Part shown: in pieces, positions 52,401 through 61,215 of the stretch
Layout of the letters: each line of letters opens with the position of its first letter
How positions within the stretch are numbered: the stretch's first letter is position 1
DNA from: Nonomuraea guangzhouensis
Lineage (GTDB): Bacteria; Actinomycetota; Actinomycetes; Streptosporangiales; Streptosporangiaceae
Length of the DNA: 64,000 nucleotides
Direction: 5' to 3'
Assembly: GCF_019396345.1 (NCBI RefSeq)
Contig: NZ_JAHKRM010000010.1
Location: 124,001 to 188,000, forward strand
Made by a program: the position numbers and the translations under genes
Notes under the pieces: model-generated
What the model saw: only the letters and a program-made list of their open reading frames with translations
Database searches by the model: none
What the model was told of the DNA's origin: nothing

Positions 52401-55349
52401 CTCGGACAGCCCGAGCCGGCGCATGGACTCGCCGACGATCTCACCCACCACGATCGAGCTGAGGTGCAGGTCGTCCAGGAACTTGCTGTCCGCCTGCACC
52501 GTGTCCAGCGGGAACTCGGCGTGCTCGGCGACCAGCCGGCGCAACAGGAGCAGCGGGTCGCCGGCGGGCTCGTCCGAGGACGGGGACCCCGCCGAAACGG
52601 TCGCGGCGGCGCTGACCAGCAGGGCGGAGTCGATCTCCGGCGCGACCTCGCACAGGTTGGTGATGAAGGTCGGGGTGACGGCCGGGTCGAAGAGGCGGGT
52701 GAAGCGATCCTCGAACAGCTCGCCGACCGTGACCCCGGCGCCGACGGCGAACGCGGCGCCCAGCGTCTGCAGAATGCCCGCCAGCGAGTCGTCGTCCGTA
52801 CGCATGGCGACGGCGGGGACCCCGACGATGTCGCCCGCCAGCTGGGTCAGCACCTGGCCCGGCCCCACCTCGATGAGCAGGTCGGCGTCCTTCGCCGCCG
52901 CCGTGAGCGCCTCGATGAAGCGGACCGGCGCGGTGATCTGCTCGCGCAGCAGGTCGAGGGGCTCGCCGACGACCGGTGCGCCGGTCACGGTCGAGATGAC
53001 GTGCCGGCGGACGGGCTCCGGCCGCTCTTCGGCCAGCCTGCTCGCGAAGACGTCGGCGGCCGGGGCGACCAGCCGGGAGTGGAAGGCGTGCGAGACGGGG
53101 AGCCTGACCGCCGACAGGCCCTGGCGGGTCGCCCGTTCGACGACCCGGGTCACCGCTTCGGCGGGTCCTGACACCACGGTCTGGCGCGGCGAGTTCAGGC
53201 CGGCGACGACCACCGGATCGTCGTCGTCCAGCAGCGCGGCCACGGTGTCGTGGTCGGCGGTGATGCTCGCCATCGCGCCGCCGCTCTCCGACAGCTCGCT
53301 CATCGCCCGTCCCCGGGCGGCGGCGATCCGCAGCGCCGCGGCCTCGTCGAACGATCCGGCCCAGTGCAGCGCGACGAGTTCGCCGAGGCTGTGCCCGACC
53401 GCGGTCCCGGCTTCGACGCCCAGTTCGGAGAGCACCCGCAGCCCGGCCACCGAGGCGGTGACGATGCGCGGCTGGGCGACGGCGGTCTCGACCTGGTCGC
53501 CGCCCGTGGGCAGGTCCGCCAGCTCGTACAGCTCGTCGACCGAGTCGAAGCGGCGGCGCGGCGCGCCCCCGTCGGAGCGGGTGCCGGAGCCCTGCCCGGG
53601 GAACATCAGCACGATGCGCGGCAGCTCGCCGAGCGCGCCGAGGAAGATCCCGGCCGCGCTGTCGAGGTGGCGTTCCGTACCCTGTCCGGCCAGTTCGGCG
53701 ACCTGCCGCAGCCGCTCGGCGAGCGCGGCGGGCGTGCCGGCGACCACCGCGGCGCGTCTCGGCCTGCGGCCGATCTTCCGGGCCAGGTACGCGGCGAGGT
53801 CGGGCAGCTCGGACCGGGACATGCCCACCGCGACGCCGGCGAGGCGCTCGGCCTCCTGCCGGAGGTCGTCCAGGGAGTCGGCGTCCAGGCAGAACAGTTC
53901 CACGTCCTGCGGGGAGTTCATGAGCGTCCGGGTCCGGCCGTCCAGGCGGGGCCGCCTGCGGCGCGGCGATTCGATCACCACGTGCGTGTTGATGCCGCCG
54001 AAGCCCATGGCGCTGACGCCCGCGCGGAGCGGTGCGTCCTGGGGCCAGGGTTCGGCCTTGCGGAGGGTGCGCAGGGCGGGGGCGTCGCCGGAAATGATCT
54101 TGTGTGGCCGTTCGCAGCCGGTGGTCGGCGGCAGTACCCCGCTGTTGACCGCCATGACCGCCTTGATCAGGCCGGCCATCCCGGCGGCCGCCTTGGTGTG
54201 GCCGATGTTGGCCTTGATCGAGCCGATGACCGCGGGCGGCGCGGCCGGCGCTGCCGCCCGGCGGGCCTCGGAGATCGTCTCCAGCTCCGCGGCGTCGCCC
54301 ACGGCGGTGCCGGTGCCGTGGCCTTCGAAGTACGGCACCTCCTCGATGCCGAACCCGGCGCGCTCGTAGGCGCGGTCGAGGCAGAGCCGCTGGCCGTCGG
54401 ACTCCGGCCGGGTGATCCCGCCCGCGCCGTCCGAGGAGACGCCCCAGCCGGCGATGAGGGCGTGGATGCGGTGGCCGCGGGAGACGGCGTCCTCCTCACG
54501 CATCAGGACGACCATCCCGGAGCCCTCACCCGGCCAGAACCCGGCGGAGCGCTGGTCGTAGACGCGCATCTCGTCGGTGGCGAGGGCGCCGGCCCTGGAG
54601 AAGCCGATCAGCTCGTTCGGGTCGATGCTGATGTCCACCCCGCCGGCGACGGCGACGTCGAGGTCGCCGGAGACCAGCGCGTTGCAGGAGGTGGTGAGCG
54701 CCAGCAGCGAGGAGGCGCAGGCGCCGTCGACGGCGTAGCCGCCGCCGTTGAGGTCGAAGTGGTTGCAGATGCGCCCGGCGATCGTGTTGGACAGGCCGCC
54801 GGCCAGGTAGTCGCCGTCCGGCACCGGGAACGGCGCCTTGTAGTCGTGCTCCATCCGGCCGAGCAGCTCGGTGAGCTGCTCGGTGTCCAGCGTGCCCTCC
54901 AGGGCGTTGGCGACGATGCGGCGTACGTACGGCCAGCGCAGCCTGATCCCGGCCGCGCGCTGGCCCTCGCCGGTGAGGGAGTTGCCGATGACCACGCCGG
55001 TGGTCTCGTGCGGCGCGCCCTTGCCATCGGGGAAGCCGGCGTCGGCGAGCGCCTCGGCGGCCACCTCCAGCGCGAGCCAGTGCACCATGTCGGTGTTGCG
55101 GAAGGTCGTGCCCGCCACCTTGAAGCGCAGCCGGTCGAACTCCCAGTCGCGTAACAGCGCCGCCTCTGTCGTGTAGAAATGGTCGGGCGCCGAACGGTCC
55201 GCGGACCAGTAATCGGATAACCGGATGCGCTCGGGCGGCAGCCGGCGGAAGGACCTGCGGCCGGCCAGCGCGTTGTCCCACAGCTCACCGGCTGTCGAGG
55301 CGTCGGGAAAACGGCATGCCATACCGACTACGGCGATACGAGAAGTCAC
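49446..55349 (-). CDS. Enediyne-type iterative type I polyketide synthase (PksE), KS-AT-ACP-KR-DH-PPTase
   Basis: A 1,967-residue single-module synthase with the PksE domain order. KS (1-460): Cys211 in VDGACASS, His in EGHGTGTA and NIGHTKAAAG. AT (about 560-880): Ser654 in VGHSLGEL. ACP (about 925-1000): Ser964/965 in DDLHLSSI, the PksE-specific form of the phosphopantetheine site. KR (about 1200-1440): NADP motif TGGGKGIT, Tyr1363 in EAHYAIAN. DH (about 1480-1760): His1498 in EHVFGGGG. PPTase (about 1840-1967): CDLETVTPRS and WTAAECLVKAG, so it arms its own ACP. All key residues seem intact. A 30-bp repeat in the DH region encodes a short AKPEPLGHTG repeat. It would build a fully unsaturated polyene by iterative use. 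Confidence 0.95.
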   Translation of the reverse strand: MTSRIAVVGMACRFPDASTAGELWDNALAGRRSFRRLPPERIRLSDYWSADRSAPDHFYTTEAALLRDWEFDRLRFKVAGTTFRNTDMVHWLALEVAAEALADAGFPDGKGAPHETTGVVIGNSLTGEGQRAAGIRLRWPYVRRIVANALEGTLDTEQLTELLGRMEHDYKAPFPVPDGDYLAGGLSNTIAGRICNHFDLNGGGYAVDGACASSLLALTTSCNALVSGDLDVAVAGGVDISIDPNELIGFSRAGALATDEMRVYDQRSAGFWPGEGSGMVVLMREEDAVSRGHRIHALIAGWGVSSDGAGGITRPESDGQRLCLDRAYERAGFGIEEVPYFEGHGTGTAVGDAAELETISEARRAAAPAAPPAVIGSIKANIGHTKAAAGMAGLIKAVMAVNSGVLPPTTGCERPHKIISGDAPALRTLRKAEPWPQDAPLRAGVSAMGFGGINTHVVIESPRRRRPRLDGRTRTLMNSPQDVELFCLDADSLDDLRQEAERLAGVAVGMSRSELPDLAAYLARKIGRRPRRAAVVAGTPAALAERLRQVAELAGQGTERHLDSAAGIFLGALGELPRIVLMFPGQGSGTRSDGGAPRRRFDSVDELYELADLPTGGDQVETAVAQPRIVTASVAGLRVLSELGVEAGTAVGHSLGELVALHWAGSFDEAAALRIAAARGRAMSELSESGGAMASITADHDTVAALLDDDDPVVVAGLNSPRQTVVSGPAEAVTRVVERATRQGLSAVRLPVSHAFHSRLVAPAADVFASRLAEERPEPVRRHVISTVTGAPVVGEPLDLLREQITAPVRFIEALTAAAKDADLLIEVGPGQVLTQLAGDIVGVPAVAMRTDDDSLAGILQTLGAAFAVGAGVTVGELFEDRFTRLFDPAVTPTFITNLCEVAPEIDSALLVSAAATVSAGSPSSDEPAGDPLLLLRRLVAEHAEFPLDTVQADSKFLDDLHLSSIVVGEIVGESMRRLGLSEPAAPTGYATATLGQVAETLEQLVATGEAPAEDAETAAARIVPPGIAPWVHGFAVEQRAGTSPGRTGPRSPGTWQIVGDHPAAEAVRTALTEAETGTGVLVVLPSPSPSELQPPSPSPSPSPSASRAERLAVLRAAADAVLAGKEVTRCVIVQEEPGGAGFAKSLHLEAPWVATTVVTLPLAAAEAPARITAEVTATDRFKEVRYDADGSRTEPVLVPVELNGTALPLGPDDVLLVTGGGKGITAECALSLAKETGTRLALLGRSDPAADAELAANLKRMANAGVTARYLRADVTDRAKMAEAVATLEGDLGKVTGVLYGAGGNVPKLLGELTDDDYAATIDPKVAGLEAVLAAVDTAALRLLVTFGSITGRAGLRGEAHYAIANEWQSDLVERLAHELPHCRCRAVEWSLWSGVGMGERLGSVENLARVGVTTITPDQGVAMLRELIADPGAPVVTVVTGRFGEMPTVTFRAGREGSDDLPLLRFLEQPRVSYPGIELVADSEVSWASDPYLAEHVFGGGGGAVVPGTVGMEIMAQAAAGLLGTEIVPVLEDVEFLRAIVVPEDAPVTVRVAALRTGPGRVVTAVRTSATKFQIDHFRAVCDYSGAKPEPLGHTGAKPEPLGHTGAKPETLGLTRPGDVALPPLAFDPATDLYGPMLFHGPRFKLVESIHRTGAQHVTGRLLAGTGSSWFGRYLPSRLLLGDPAARDAYMQPMQTCGPTVLAIPSGVERIVPGPSTGEQATDVYIRHRFDDKCWDIEVTDRDGGVIETWQGFRTQLVSKYEVPREWVPMLLGSYLEHVLIEQNLAGRVLFDADGDGLERRQATRLAVRRLLGADAEVVWRPDGKPEVVSGDTVSIAHAAGVTMATTTAGCDLETVTPRSRQTWSTLLGPDRLALAEAVADEAGEDFDTAATRVWTAAECLVKAGRPVDAAVTFDSAREGGWVGLVAGDHRILTMSTRLRGVAAPVVLAILAATDPNAGKAGELR
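50491..50588. repeat. 30-bp repeat inside the PKS gene
   Basis: Two identical 30-bp units (50521-50550, 50551-50580) are flanked by a diverged copy on the left and the first eight bases of a further copy on the right. They encode AKPEPLGHTG repeats in a loop of the dehydratase domain, in frame. Confidence 0.85.
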
Positions 55350-55358
55350 GAGTGTCCT

Positions 55359-56615
55359 TCAAATCTGATTTACACGGGCCGACCCGTTGCGGAGACGATG
55401 GAATGCGTTGACCCGCGCCGCGCGCAGCAGCGAGCCCGGTGACGCGAACTGCTTGACGTCGATGAGCCGGGAGGCGAAGGAGTAATAATGCCTGGCGGCT
55501 CCGTCGTCGCGGGCCGCCGCGGAAAGCAGCAGCCGCTCGAAGACATTGAACGGCCGCACGGCCGAATAGTCCTCCATCAGCTTGTGATGGCTGTCCAGCG
55601 CCGCACGGTGTGCTTTTCCGTATTCGGCCAGTCCCGGCAGCACGTCGTGCTGGTTCGCCACGGCGCCCCCGACGGCGTCCACCAGCCACTGCGCCGACTG
55701 GAACGCCCAGCCGCAGCCGACCCCCCACAGCGGATCGGTGGCCAGCGCCGCGTCGCCGACCAGGGCGAGTCCCGGTCCGTACGGCTTGCGGTAGACGTTG
55801 GGCAGGTCGAGCGTCCCGACGATCTTGGAGACGCGTTCGGCCTCGTCGATGCGCGGAGCGTCGGGCAGGGCGCGGACGAACCGTTCGAAGCTTCCTTCGA
55901 GATCGCCGCGGAAGGCCGAGGTGTGCTGTTCCTTGTTCGGCGAGCAGGCGACCACGGTGATGCCGTCGTCGTTGGGGAAGGCGAAGGCGGTGTCGGGGTC
56001 GAGGAACCACACCCGGCTCGGCGCGTCTTCCGGCAGGCCACGGTACTGGGCGAAGAAGCCCAGCCGGTTGTTGGCGCTCAGCCTCACGGGCAGCCCGCTG
56101 AGGGCGCCCACGGTCGAGTTGCGGCCGTCCGCGCCGACGACCAGCCGCGCCGTCAGCCGGGTCTCCACGCCGTTGGCGGTGACGCGGACTCCGGTGCAGC
56201 GGCCGTCCTCCTCCAGGAGGCCGTTGACGTTCTGGCCGAGCCGGAGGTCGACGCCCGGGGTCTCGGCGGCGAGCCGCCTGAGCATGGGGTCCAGGGTCTG
56301 GCGCCGGACGTTGACGCCGTGCGGCAGCGGGTCCTCGCCGGGCGCGGACCGCGGCGCGATCCAGCCCCATTTCGTCCACAGGTGGGTGACGTGCCCGTGC
56401 GCCCCGGCCTCTTCGAGCAGAGGCAGCAGGCCCAGCGTCTTCATGACCGGCAGGCAGCTCGGTTGCAGCGTATGGGTGCACAACACCTTGTACGCGTCCA
56501 TGCCGGAATGCTTTTCCAAGAGGGCGACGCGAGCGCCGAGATTCGCGAATAATATTGCACTGGCGCATCCGGCAATGCTCGCGCCCACTATGACGACGTC
56601 ATAGTCATCTGTCAT
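55359..56615 (-). CDS. FAD-dependent oxidoreductase/monooxygenase (halogenase-like fold)
   Basis: A 418-residue flavoprotein of the group that includes PHBH-type hydroxylases, geranylgeranyl reductases and halogenases. VVIVGASIAGCASA binds the FAD ADP part, RQTLDPMLRR near residue 105 and VGADGRNSTVG near 166 are the DG and adjacent motifs, and ALVGDAALATDPLWGVGCGWAFQSAQW, split by its GD and glycine turn, binds the ribityl chain near residue 290. The tryptophan motif WxWxIP of halogenases is absent, so hydroxylation or epoxidation is more likely. It is the first gene of the PKS operon, 9 bp ahead of the synthase. Confidence 0.87.
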   Translation of the reverse strand: MTDDYDVVIVGASIAGCASAILFANLGARVALLEKHSGMDAYKVLCTHTLQPSCLPVMKTLGLLPLLEEAGAHGHVTHLWTKWGWIAPRSAPGEDPLPHGVNVRRQTLDPMLRRLAAETPGVDLRLGQNVNGLLEEDGRCTGVRVTANGVETRLTARLVVGADGRNSTVGALSGLPVRLSANNRLGFFAQYRGLPEDAPSRVWFLDPDTAFAFPNDDGITVVACSPNKEQHTSAFRGDLEGSFERFVRALPDAPRIDEAERVSKIVGTLDLPNVYRKPYGPGLALVGDAALATDPLWGVGCGWAFQSAQWLVDAVGGAVANQHDVLPGLAEYGKAHRAALDSHHKLMEDYSAVRPFNVFERLLLSAAARDDGAARHYYSFASRLIDVKQFASPGSLLRAARVNAFHRLRNGSARVNQI

Positions 56616-56704
56616 TCGACATTTCCCTACGAGGCGCCACTCCGCGAACCATGAAGTGGTTGAACCGTAAACGGGGATTGAGTAGATCCTTTAGAGGTTA
56701 CCCG

Positions 56705-56734
56705 ATAGTAGGGATCGAGATCTGAGCGCGTCAA
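56705..56734 (-). promoter_or_regulatory. Promoter of the PKS operon
   Basis: On the minus strand TTGACG (56734-56729) and TACTAT (56710-56705) are separated by 18 bp, a near-consensus housekeeping promoter. Transcription would begin near 56698, giving a leader of about 80 nt before the first gene. The region is richer in A+T than its surroundings. Confidence 0.55.
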
Positions 56735-56750
56735 GAGTCGCGGAGCGGCT

Positions 56751-57257
56751 TCATTCCGACTGCTCAGTATGCTCACGCACGAGCCTCAGCTCACCTGCGA
56801 TTCCGGCCAGGGTCCAGTGGGCGTTCAGGCCGCTCGGGTTCGGCAGCACCCACACCGGCACCCCGCCCACCGCCTCCTCCTGGAGCCCGACGGCCGCCTT
56901 GGGCCGGGCGAAGGCCGTACGGTACGCCGAGACCCCCAGCACGGCCAGCACCCGAGGCTTCACCGAAGCCACCAGCCCGGCCAGCCGGGCCCCGCCCTCG
57001 ACCAGCTCGGCACGCGTCAGTTCCGACGCCTTGGCGCTGGGCCGGGCCACCACGTTGGTGATGCCCAGCCCGTACGACGGCAGGAGGTGCTGCTCGGCGG
57101 GCGCGAGCAGCCGGGGCGTGAACCCGGACAGATGCAGCGCGGGCCAGAACCGGTTCCCCGGCCGGGCGAAGTGATGGCCGGTGGCCTCCGACATGAGCCC
57201 GGGGTTGATGCCGCAGAACAACACATCGAGCGAGGGGCCGAGTACGTCGTCAATCAC
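56751..57257 (-). CDS. mug: Mismatch-specific (G/U, G/T) DNA glycosylase, Mug family
   Basis: A 168-residue glycosylase of the uracil-DNA glycosylase superfamily that removes uracil or thymine opposite guanine. LFCGINPGLMSEATGHHFARPGNRFW contains, on its two sides, the Mug motif with Asn and the GNRFW segment; the second active-site motif is LPNPSGLNAHW, the exact family form. The GTG at 57257 gives VIDDVLGPSLDVLFCG, matching the start of E. coli Mug. It begins 10 bp after the sugar porter gene and is probably in its operon, with no obvious link in function. Confidence 0.92.
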   Translation of the reverse strand: MIDDVLGPSLDVLFCGINPGLMSEATGHHFARPGNRFWPALHLSGFTPRLLAPAEQHLLPSYGLGITNVVARPSAKASELTRAELVEGGARLAGLVASVKPRVLAVLGVSAYRTAFARPKAAVGLQEEAVGGVPVWVLPNPSGLNAHWTLAGIAGELRLVREHTEQSE

Positions 57258-57267
57258 GCATCGGACG

Positions 57268-58656
57268 CTAACCCATCTCCTCAAGCTTGCGGCCTTTGGT
57301 CTCCTTGACGAACTTGGTGACGAACAGGAACGACAGCACGGCGAAGAACGAGTACCCGGCGTACGTCAGCGGCAGGTTCCACTTCCCCAGGGCCGGGAAC
57401 GACACCGTGATCGCCCAGTTCGCGATCCACTGCGCCGAGGCGGCCACCCCGAGGGCGGCGGCCCGGATGCGGTTGGGGAACATCTCCCCCAGCAGCACCC
57501 AGACCACGACACCCCACGACAGCGCGAAGAACAGCACGAACACGTTGGCCGCGACCAGCGCGATGGGCCCCTGCGGAGGCGGCAGGCTGAGCCCGCGGGC
57601 GTAGGAGAACGCCCACGCGGCCGTGGCCAGCGAGATGGCCATGCCCGCCGAGCCGATGAGCAGCAGCGGCTTGCGCCCGATCCGGTCGACCAGCGAGATC
57701 GCGATGAAGGTGCCGATGATGTTGATGACCGAGCTGGAGAAGCTGATCAGCAGCGAGTTGCTCTGGGTGACGCCCACCGACTGCCACAGCACCGAGGAGT
57801 AGTAGAAGATCACGTTGATGCCGACGAACTGCTGGAAGACCGACAGGGCGATGCCGATCCAGACGATCGGCAGCAGCCCGAAGGCGGGCCCGCGCAGCTC
57901 CTTGATCGAGGACCTCTCCTCGGTCTTGAGGACCTGATGGATCTCCGCCACCCGGGCGTCCAGATCCACGTGCTCGCCCTCGACCTCGGTCAGCACCGTA
58001 CGGGCCTGCCTGATCCGGCCGACCGCGATCAGGTACCGGGGCGATTCGGGGATGGTCGAGGCGAACAGCAGGTAGAGCAGGGCCGGCACGACGCACGCGC
58101 CCAGCATCCACTGCCAGGCCTGCAGGCCCCACAGGCTGTTGTTGACGTCGCCTCTCGCCAGCCGGACGAAGGCGTAGTTGACCAGCTGCGAGAACGCGAT
58201 GCCCAGCACGATCGCGAGCTGCTGGAACGAGCCGAGCCGGCCCCGGTAGGCCGGCGGCGACACCTCGGCGATGTAGGCCGGGCCGAGCACCGAGGCCATC
58301 CCGATCGCGATGCCCGCCAGCACCCGCCAGAGGGCCAGGTCCCACAGGGCGAACGGCAGCATCTGCCCGATCGAGCTGGCGGAGAAGAGAATGGCCGCCA
58401 CCTGCATCGTCCTGGTACGTCCCCACCAATCGGCCAGCCGGCCCGCGATCCAGGCGCCGACGGCGGAGCCGAGCAGCGCGATGGCCACGACGACGCCGAT
58501 CTCCACCGGGCCGACCTTGAAGTACTTCTGGATCCCGACGACGGCGCCGTTGATCACGGCGCTGTCGTATCCGAAAAGGAACCCGCCGATGGCCGCTGCC
58601 GCCGTGATGAAGACGACGTGACCAAGGTTCTCCTGGCGGCCGTACTGAGTAGCCAT
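57268..58656 (-). CDS. Sugar porter MFS transporter (XylE/GalP type)
   Basis: A 462-residue sugar/proton symporter with 12 membrane segments. The family signatures are all present: GGFLFGYDSAVINGA near residue 25, GRLADWWGRTRT (motif A), PESPRYLIAVGR at the end of helix 6, QQFVGINVIFYYSS near 270 for sugar contact, DRIGRKPLLL in the second half and PNRIRAAALG near the end. The sugar cannot be fixed; xylose, inositol and glucose carriers all belong here. The mug gene follows 10 bp downstream. Confidence 0.9.
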   Translation of the reverse strand: MATQYGRQENLGHVVFITAAAAIGGFLFGYDSAVINGAVVGIQKYFKVGPVEIGVVVAIALLGSAVGAWIAGRLADWWGRTRTMQVAAILFSASSIGQMLPFALWDLALWRVLAGIAIGMASVLGPAYIAEVSPPAYRGRLGSFQQLAIVLGIAFSQLVNYAFVRLARGDVNNSLWGLQAWQWMLGACVVPALLYLLFASTIPESPRYLIAVGRIRQARTVLTEVEGEHVDLDARVAEIHQVLKTEERSSIKELRGPAFGLLPIVWIGIALSVFQQFVGINVIFYYSSVLWQSVGVTQSNSLLISFSSSVINIIGTFIAISLVDRIGRKPLLLIGSAGMAISLATAAWAFSYARGLSLPPPQGPIALVAANVFVLFFALSWGVVVWVLLGEMFPNRIRAAALGVAASAQWIANWAITVSFPALGKWNLPLTYAGYSFFAVLSFLFVTKFVKETKGRKLEEMG

Positions 58657-58725
58657 TGCGGACTCCCTCCCCGGAAAGGGGATTTACCCGCCGTCACTTC
58701 TCGTACGGCCACGATTACTCAAAAA

Positions 58726-61215
58726 CTACAGGCGCGGGTCCACCGGCTCGGACTCCAGGGCGAGCACCGCGAAGACCGGCTCGTGCACCCGCCAGCCCGC
58801 GTCGCCCTCGGCCAGGCGCGACAGGGCTTCCAGGCCGAGCGCGTACTCGCGCAGCGCCATGGACCGCTTCTTGCCCAGGAAGCGCCTGCGCAGCACGTCG
58901 AGCGACTCGGTGTAGTCGGGACCGTAGATGATCCGCAGGTATTCGCGGCCGCGTACCTTGACTCCGGGCTGGACCCGGCCTGCCACGTACTGGGCTGGTT
59001 TGACCACCATGCCCTCGCCGCCGGCCGCCGTCAGCGACGACCACCAGTCCACCGCCCCGGCCCGCGATTCCGGCGAGTCGAGCGAGATGAAGACGTGCCT
59101 GGTCGGGGTGATCAGCGGCGAGTCGAGCAGGGCGAGCTTCGACAGGTGCCAGGCGTGCGGCTCCAGTGCCGTGGCCCGGCCTTCGCAGGCCAGGATCTGG
59201 AACGGCGCGACCCGTACCCCGTCCAGGCCGTCAACCGGCCAGCAGTAACGCGCATAGGCGTCGCGGAACAGGGCAGCGTTGTCGGTGCGGCGTCGAGTGC
59301 GGGCGAGTAGCCCGCCCACATCCAGCCCGCGCCCGGCGGCCGCCTCCAGAACCGACACAGCCTCGGGCAGCGCCGCGCGCGCCGCCGCGCCGACGGAGGC
59401 GTACTGGCTCCTGATCAGCTCGCCCGCCTTGGCCGACCAGGGCAGCAGCTCGCAGTCGAGCGCCACCCAGTCGGAGCCGAGCTCGGCCCAGAGCGGCTCG
59501 CACGCCTCCCGCAGCCGGTCCACCAGCGGCGCCATGTCGTCGAAGAACGGGCGCCCGGTACGCGTGTAGACCGCGCCCGCGGAGCCGTCGGTGACGCCGA
59601 AGCGGGCCGCGGCCACCTCGGGGGTCCTGGCGAGCACGGCGACGGCGCGCGACCCCATGTGCTTCTCCTCGCACACGACCTCGGTCACCCCGGCGGCGGC
59701 GAACTCCTCGAACGCCTCGTGCGGGTGCTCCAGGTAGCCGTCGAGCGTGGACGTCTCCGGCGGGGCCATGGTCGGCGGGAGGTAGACCAGCCAGCGCGGG
59801 TCCACCGCGAACCTGCTCATGATCTCCAGAGCCGCGGCCGCGTTCTCCTCCATCACCTTGACGCGGGTGCCGAACCGGGTCTCGACGTGCCTGGTGCCCT
59901 GGACGTCGCCGATGTCGAGCATGCCCGGGTCGCGAGCGGGCCCGCCGCCGAGCGGCTTGACCGACGCGTACCAGATCTGCTCGGCGGGGACGGAGACCAG
60001 CTCGCGTTCCGGGTAGCGCAGCGCGGTCATCGTGCCGCCGAACACGCAGCCGGTGTCGAGGCAGATGGTGTTGTTGATCCACTCGGGCTTGGTCGTGGGC
60101 GTGTGACCGTAGACGACCATGGCCCGGCCGCGGTACTCCTCGGCCCACGGGTAGCGGACCGGCAGGCCGTACTCGTCGGTCTCGCCGGTCGTGTCGCCGT
60201 ACAGGGCGAACGAGCGGACCCTGCCGGACGCGCGGCCGTGGTAGGCCTCCTTGAGCCCGGCGTGCGCGACGACGAGCCGGCCGCCGTCGAGCACGTAGTG
60301 GCTGATCAGGCCCTCCATGAAGGTACGGGCCCGCTCGACGAACTCGGGCGGCTCGGCGGCGAACTGGTCGAGCGACTCCTTGAGGCCGTGGGCGACCGTG
60401 ACCTTGCGGCCGTTCAGCGCGCGCACCAGCTTCGCCTCGTGGTTGCCCGAGACGCAGATCGCGGTGCCGGCCGCGACCATGCCCATGACCAGGCGGAGCA
60501 CGCCGGGCGAGTCGGGGCCGCGGTCGACCAGGTCGCCGACGAACACCGCCGTACGCCCGGCGGGGTGCTGCGCCGTCACCGCCTTGCCGTCGGCGCGCTC
60601 GATCTCCCAGCCCAGGGTGCCCAGCAGGGTCTCCAGCTCGGAGCGGCAGCCGTGGATGTCGCCGATGACGTCGAACGGGCCGGTCAGCTCGCGCTTGTCG
60701 GTCCACGCCTTCTCGTAGGAGAGCTCGGCGTTCTCGATGGCGTCGAGGCCGCGCAGCACGTGCACCTTCCTGAAACCGTCGCGGGAGATCTTGCCCAGCG
60801 AGCGGCGCAGGTCCTTGCGCTGGCGGATCACCACGCCGGGCCCGAAGTCGCGCTCGGAGCGGCCGGCGTTGCGCTCGATCGCCACCTCCTCGGGGGTGTC
60901 GAGCACGATCGCGTCGGCCAGCACGTCGTGCTTCTTGGCCAGGTCGATGAGGCTCCGGCGGGCGGCGTACTGCACGTTCGTGGCGTCGACCACGGTGAAC
61001 AGCCCTCTGGCCAGGCGGACGCCGACGATGTGGTGGAGCAGGTCGAACGCGGCGGGGGTGGCCGACTGGTCGTTCTCGTCGTCGGCGACCAGGCCGCGGC
61101 AGAAGTCGGACGAGATGACCTGGGTCTGCTTGAAGTGCTTGGCGGCGAACGTCGACTTCCCGCTGCCCGACACGCCGACGAGCACCACGAGAGACAGCTC
61201 GGGGACGCTGATCAT
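58726..61215 (-). CDS. pnkp: Bacterial polynucleotide kinase-phosphatase-ligase (Pnkp) of RNA repair
   Basis: A three-domain, 829-residue RNA-repair enzyme. The N-terminal kinase (residues 1-170) has GVSGSGKST; it phosphorylates 5'-OH ends. The central phosphatase (about 180-420) has GDIHG, GDLVDRGPDS and GNHE and removes 2',3'-cyclic phosphates with Mn or Ni. The C-terminal ligase (about 480-829) carries the nucleotidyl Lys in CEEKHMGSRA near residue 515. Together with Hen1 it seals tRNA and other RNAs cut by ribotoxins. Its ATG overlaps the Hen1 stop by four bases. All catalytic motifs appear intact. Confidence 0.95.
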   Translation of the reverse strand: MISVPELSLVVLVGVSGSGKSTFAAKHFKQTQVISSDFCRGLVADDENDQSATPAAFDLLHHIVGVRLARGLFTVVDATNVQYAARRSLIDLAKKHDVLADAIVLDTPEEVAIERNAGRSERDFGPGVVIRQRKDLRRSLGKISRDGFRKVHVLRGLDAIENAELSYEKAWTDKRELTGPFDVIGDIHGCRSELETLLGTLGWEIERADGKAVTAQHPAGRTAVFVGDLVDRGPDSPGVLRLVMGMVAAGTAICVSGNHEAKLVRALNGRKVTVAHGLKESLDQFAAEPPEFVERARTFMEGLISHYVLDGGRLVVAHAGLKEAYHGRASGRVRSFALYGDTTGETDEYGLPVRYPWAEEYRGRAMVVYGHTPTTKPEWINNTICLDTGCVFGGTMTALRYPERELVSVPAEQIWYASVKPLGGGPARDPGMLDIGDVQGTRHVETRFGTRVKVMEENAAAALEIMSRFAVDPRWLVYLPPTMAPPETSTLDGYLEHPHEAFEEFAAAGVTEVVCEEKHMGSRAVAVLARTPEVAAARFGVTDGSAGAVYTRTGRPFFDDMAPLVDRLREACEPLWAELGSDWVALDCELLPWSAKAGELIRSQYASVGAAARAALPEAVSVLEAAAGRGLDVGGLLARTRRRTDNAALFRDAYARYCWPVDGLDGVRVAPFQILACEGRATALEPHAWHLSKLALLDSPLITPTRHVFISLDSPESRAGAVDWWSSLTAAGGEGMVVKPAQYVAGRVQPGVKVRGREYLRIIYGPDYTESLDVLRRRFLGKKRSMALREYALGLEALSRLAEGDAGWRVHEPVFAVLALESEPVDPRL

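Noticed and set aside
49446..55349. PKS as a polyunsaturated-fatty-acid or ordinary modular synthase
   Set aside because: The ACP-KR-DH-PPTase order, the LHLSSI motif and the coupled CalE7-like thioesterase are specific to PksE.
40871..56735. SARP regulator as the dedicated activator of the PksE operon
   Set aside because: They are separated by an unrelated operon, a pseudogene and a protease, and I saw no 11-bp-spaced TTCCAA repeats in the PKS promoter.
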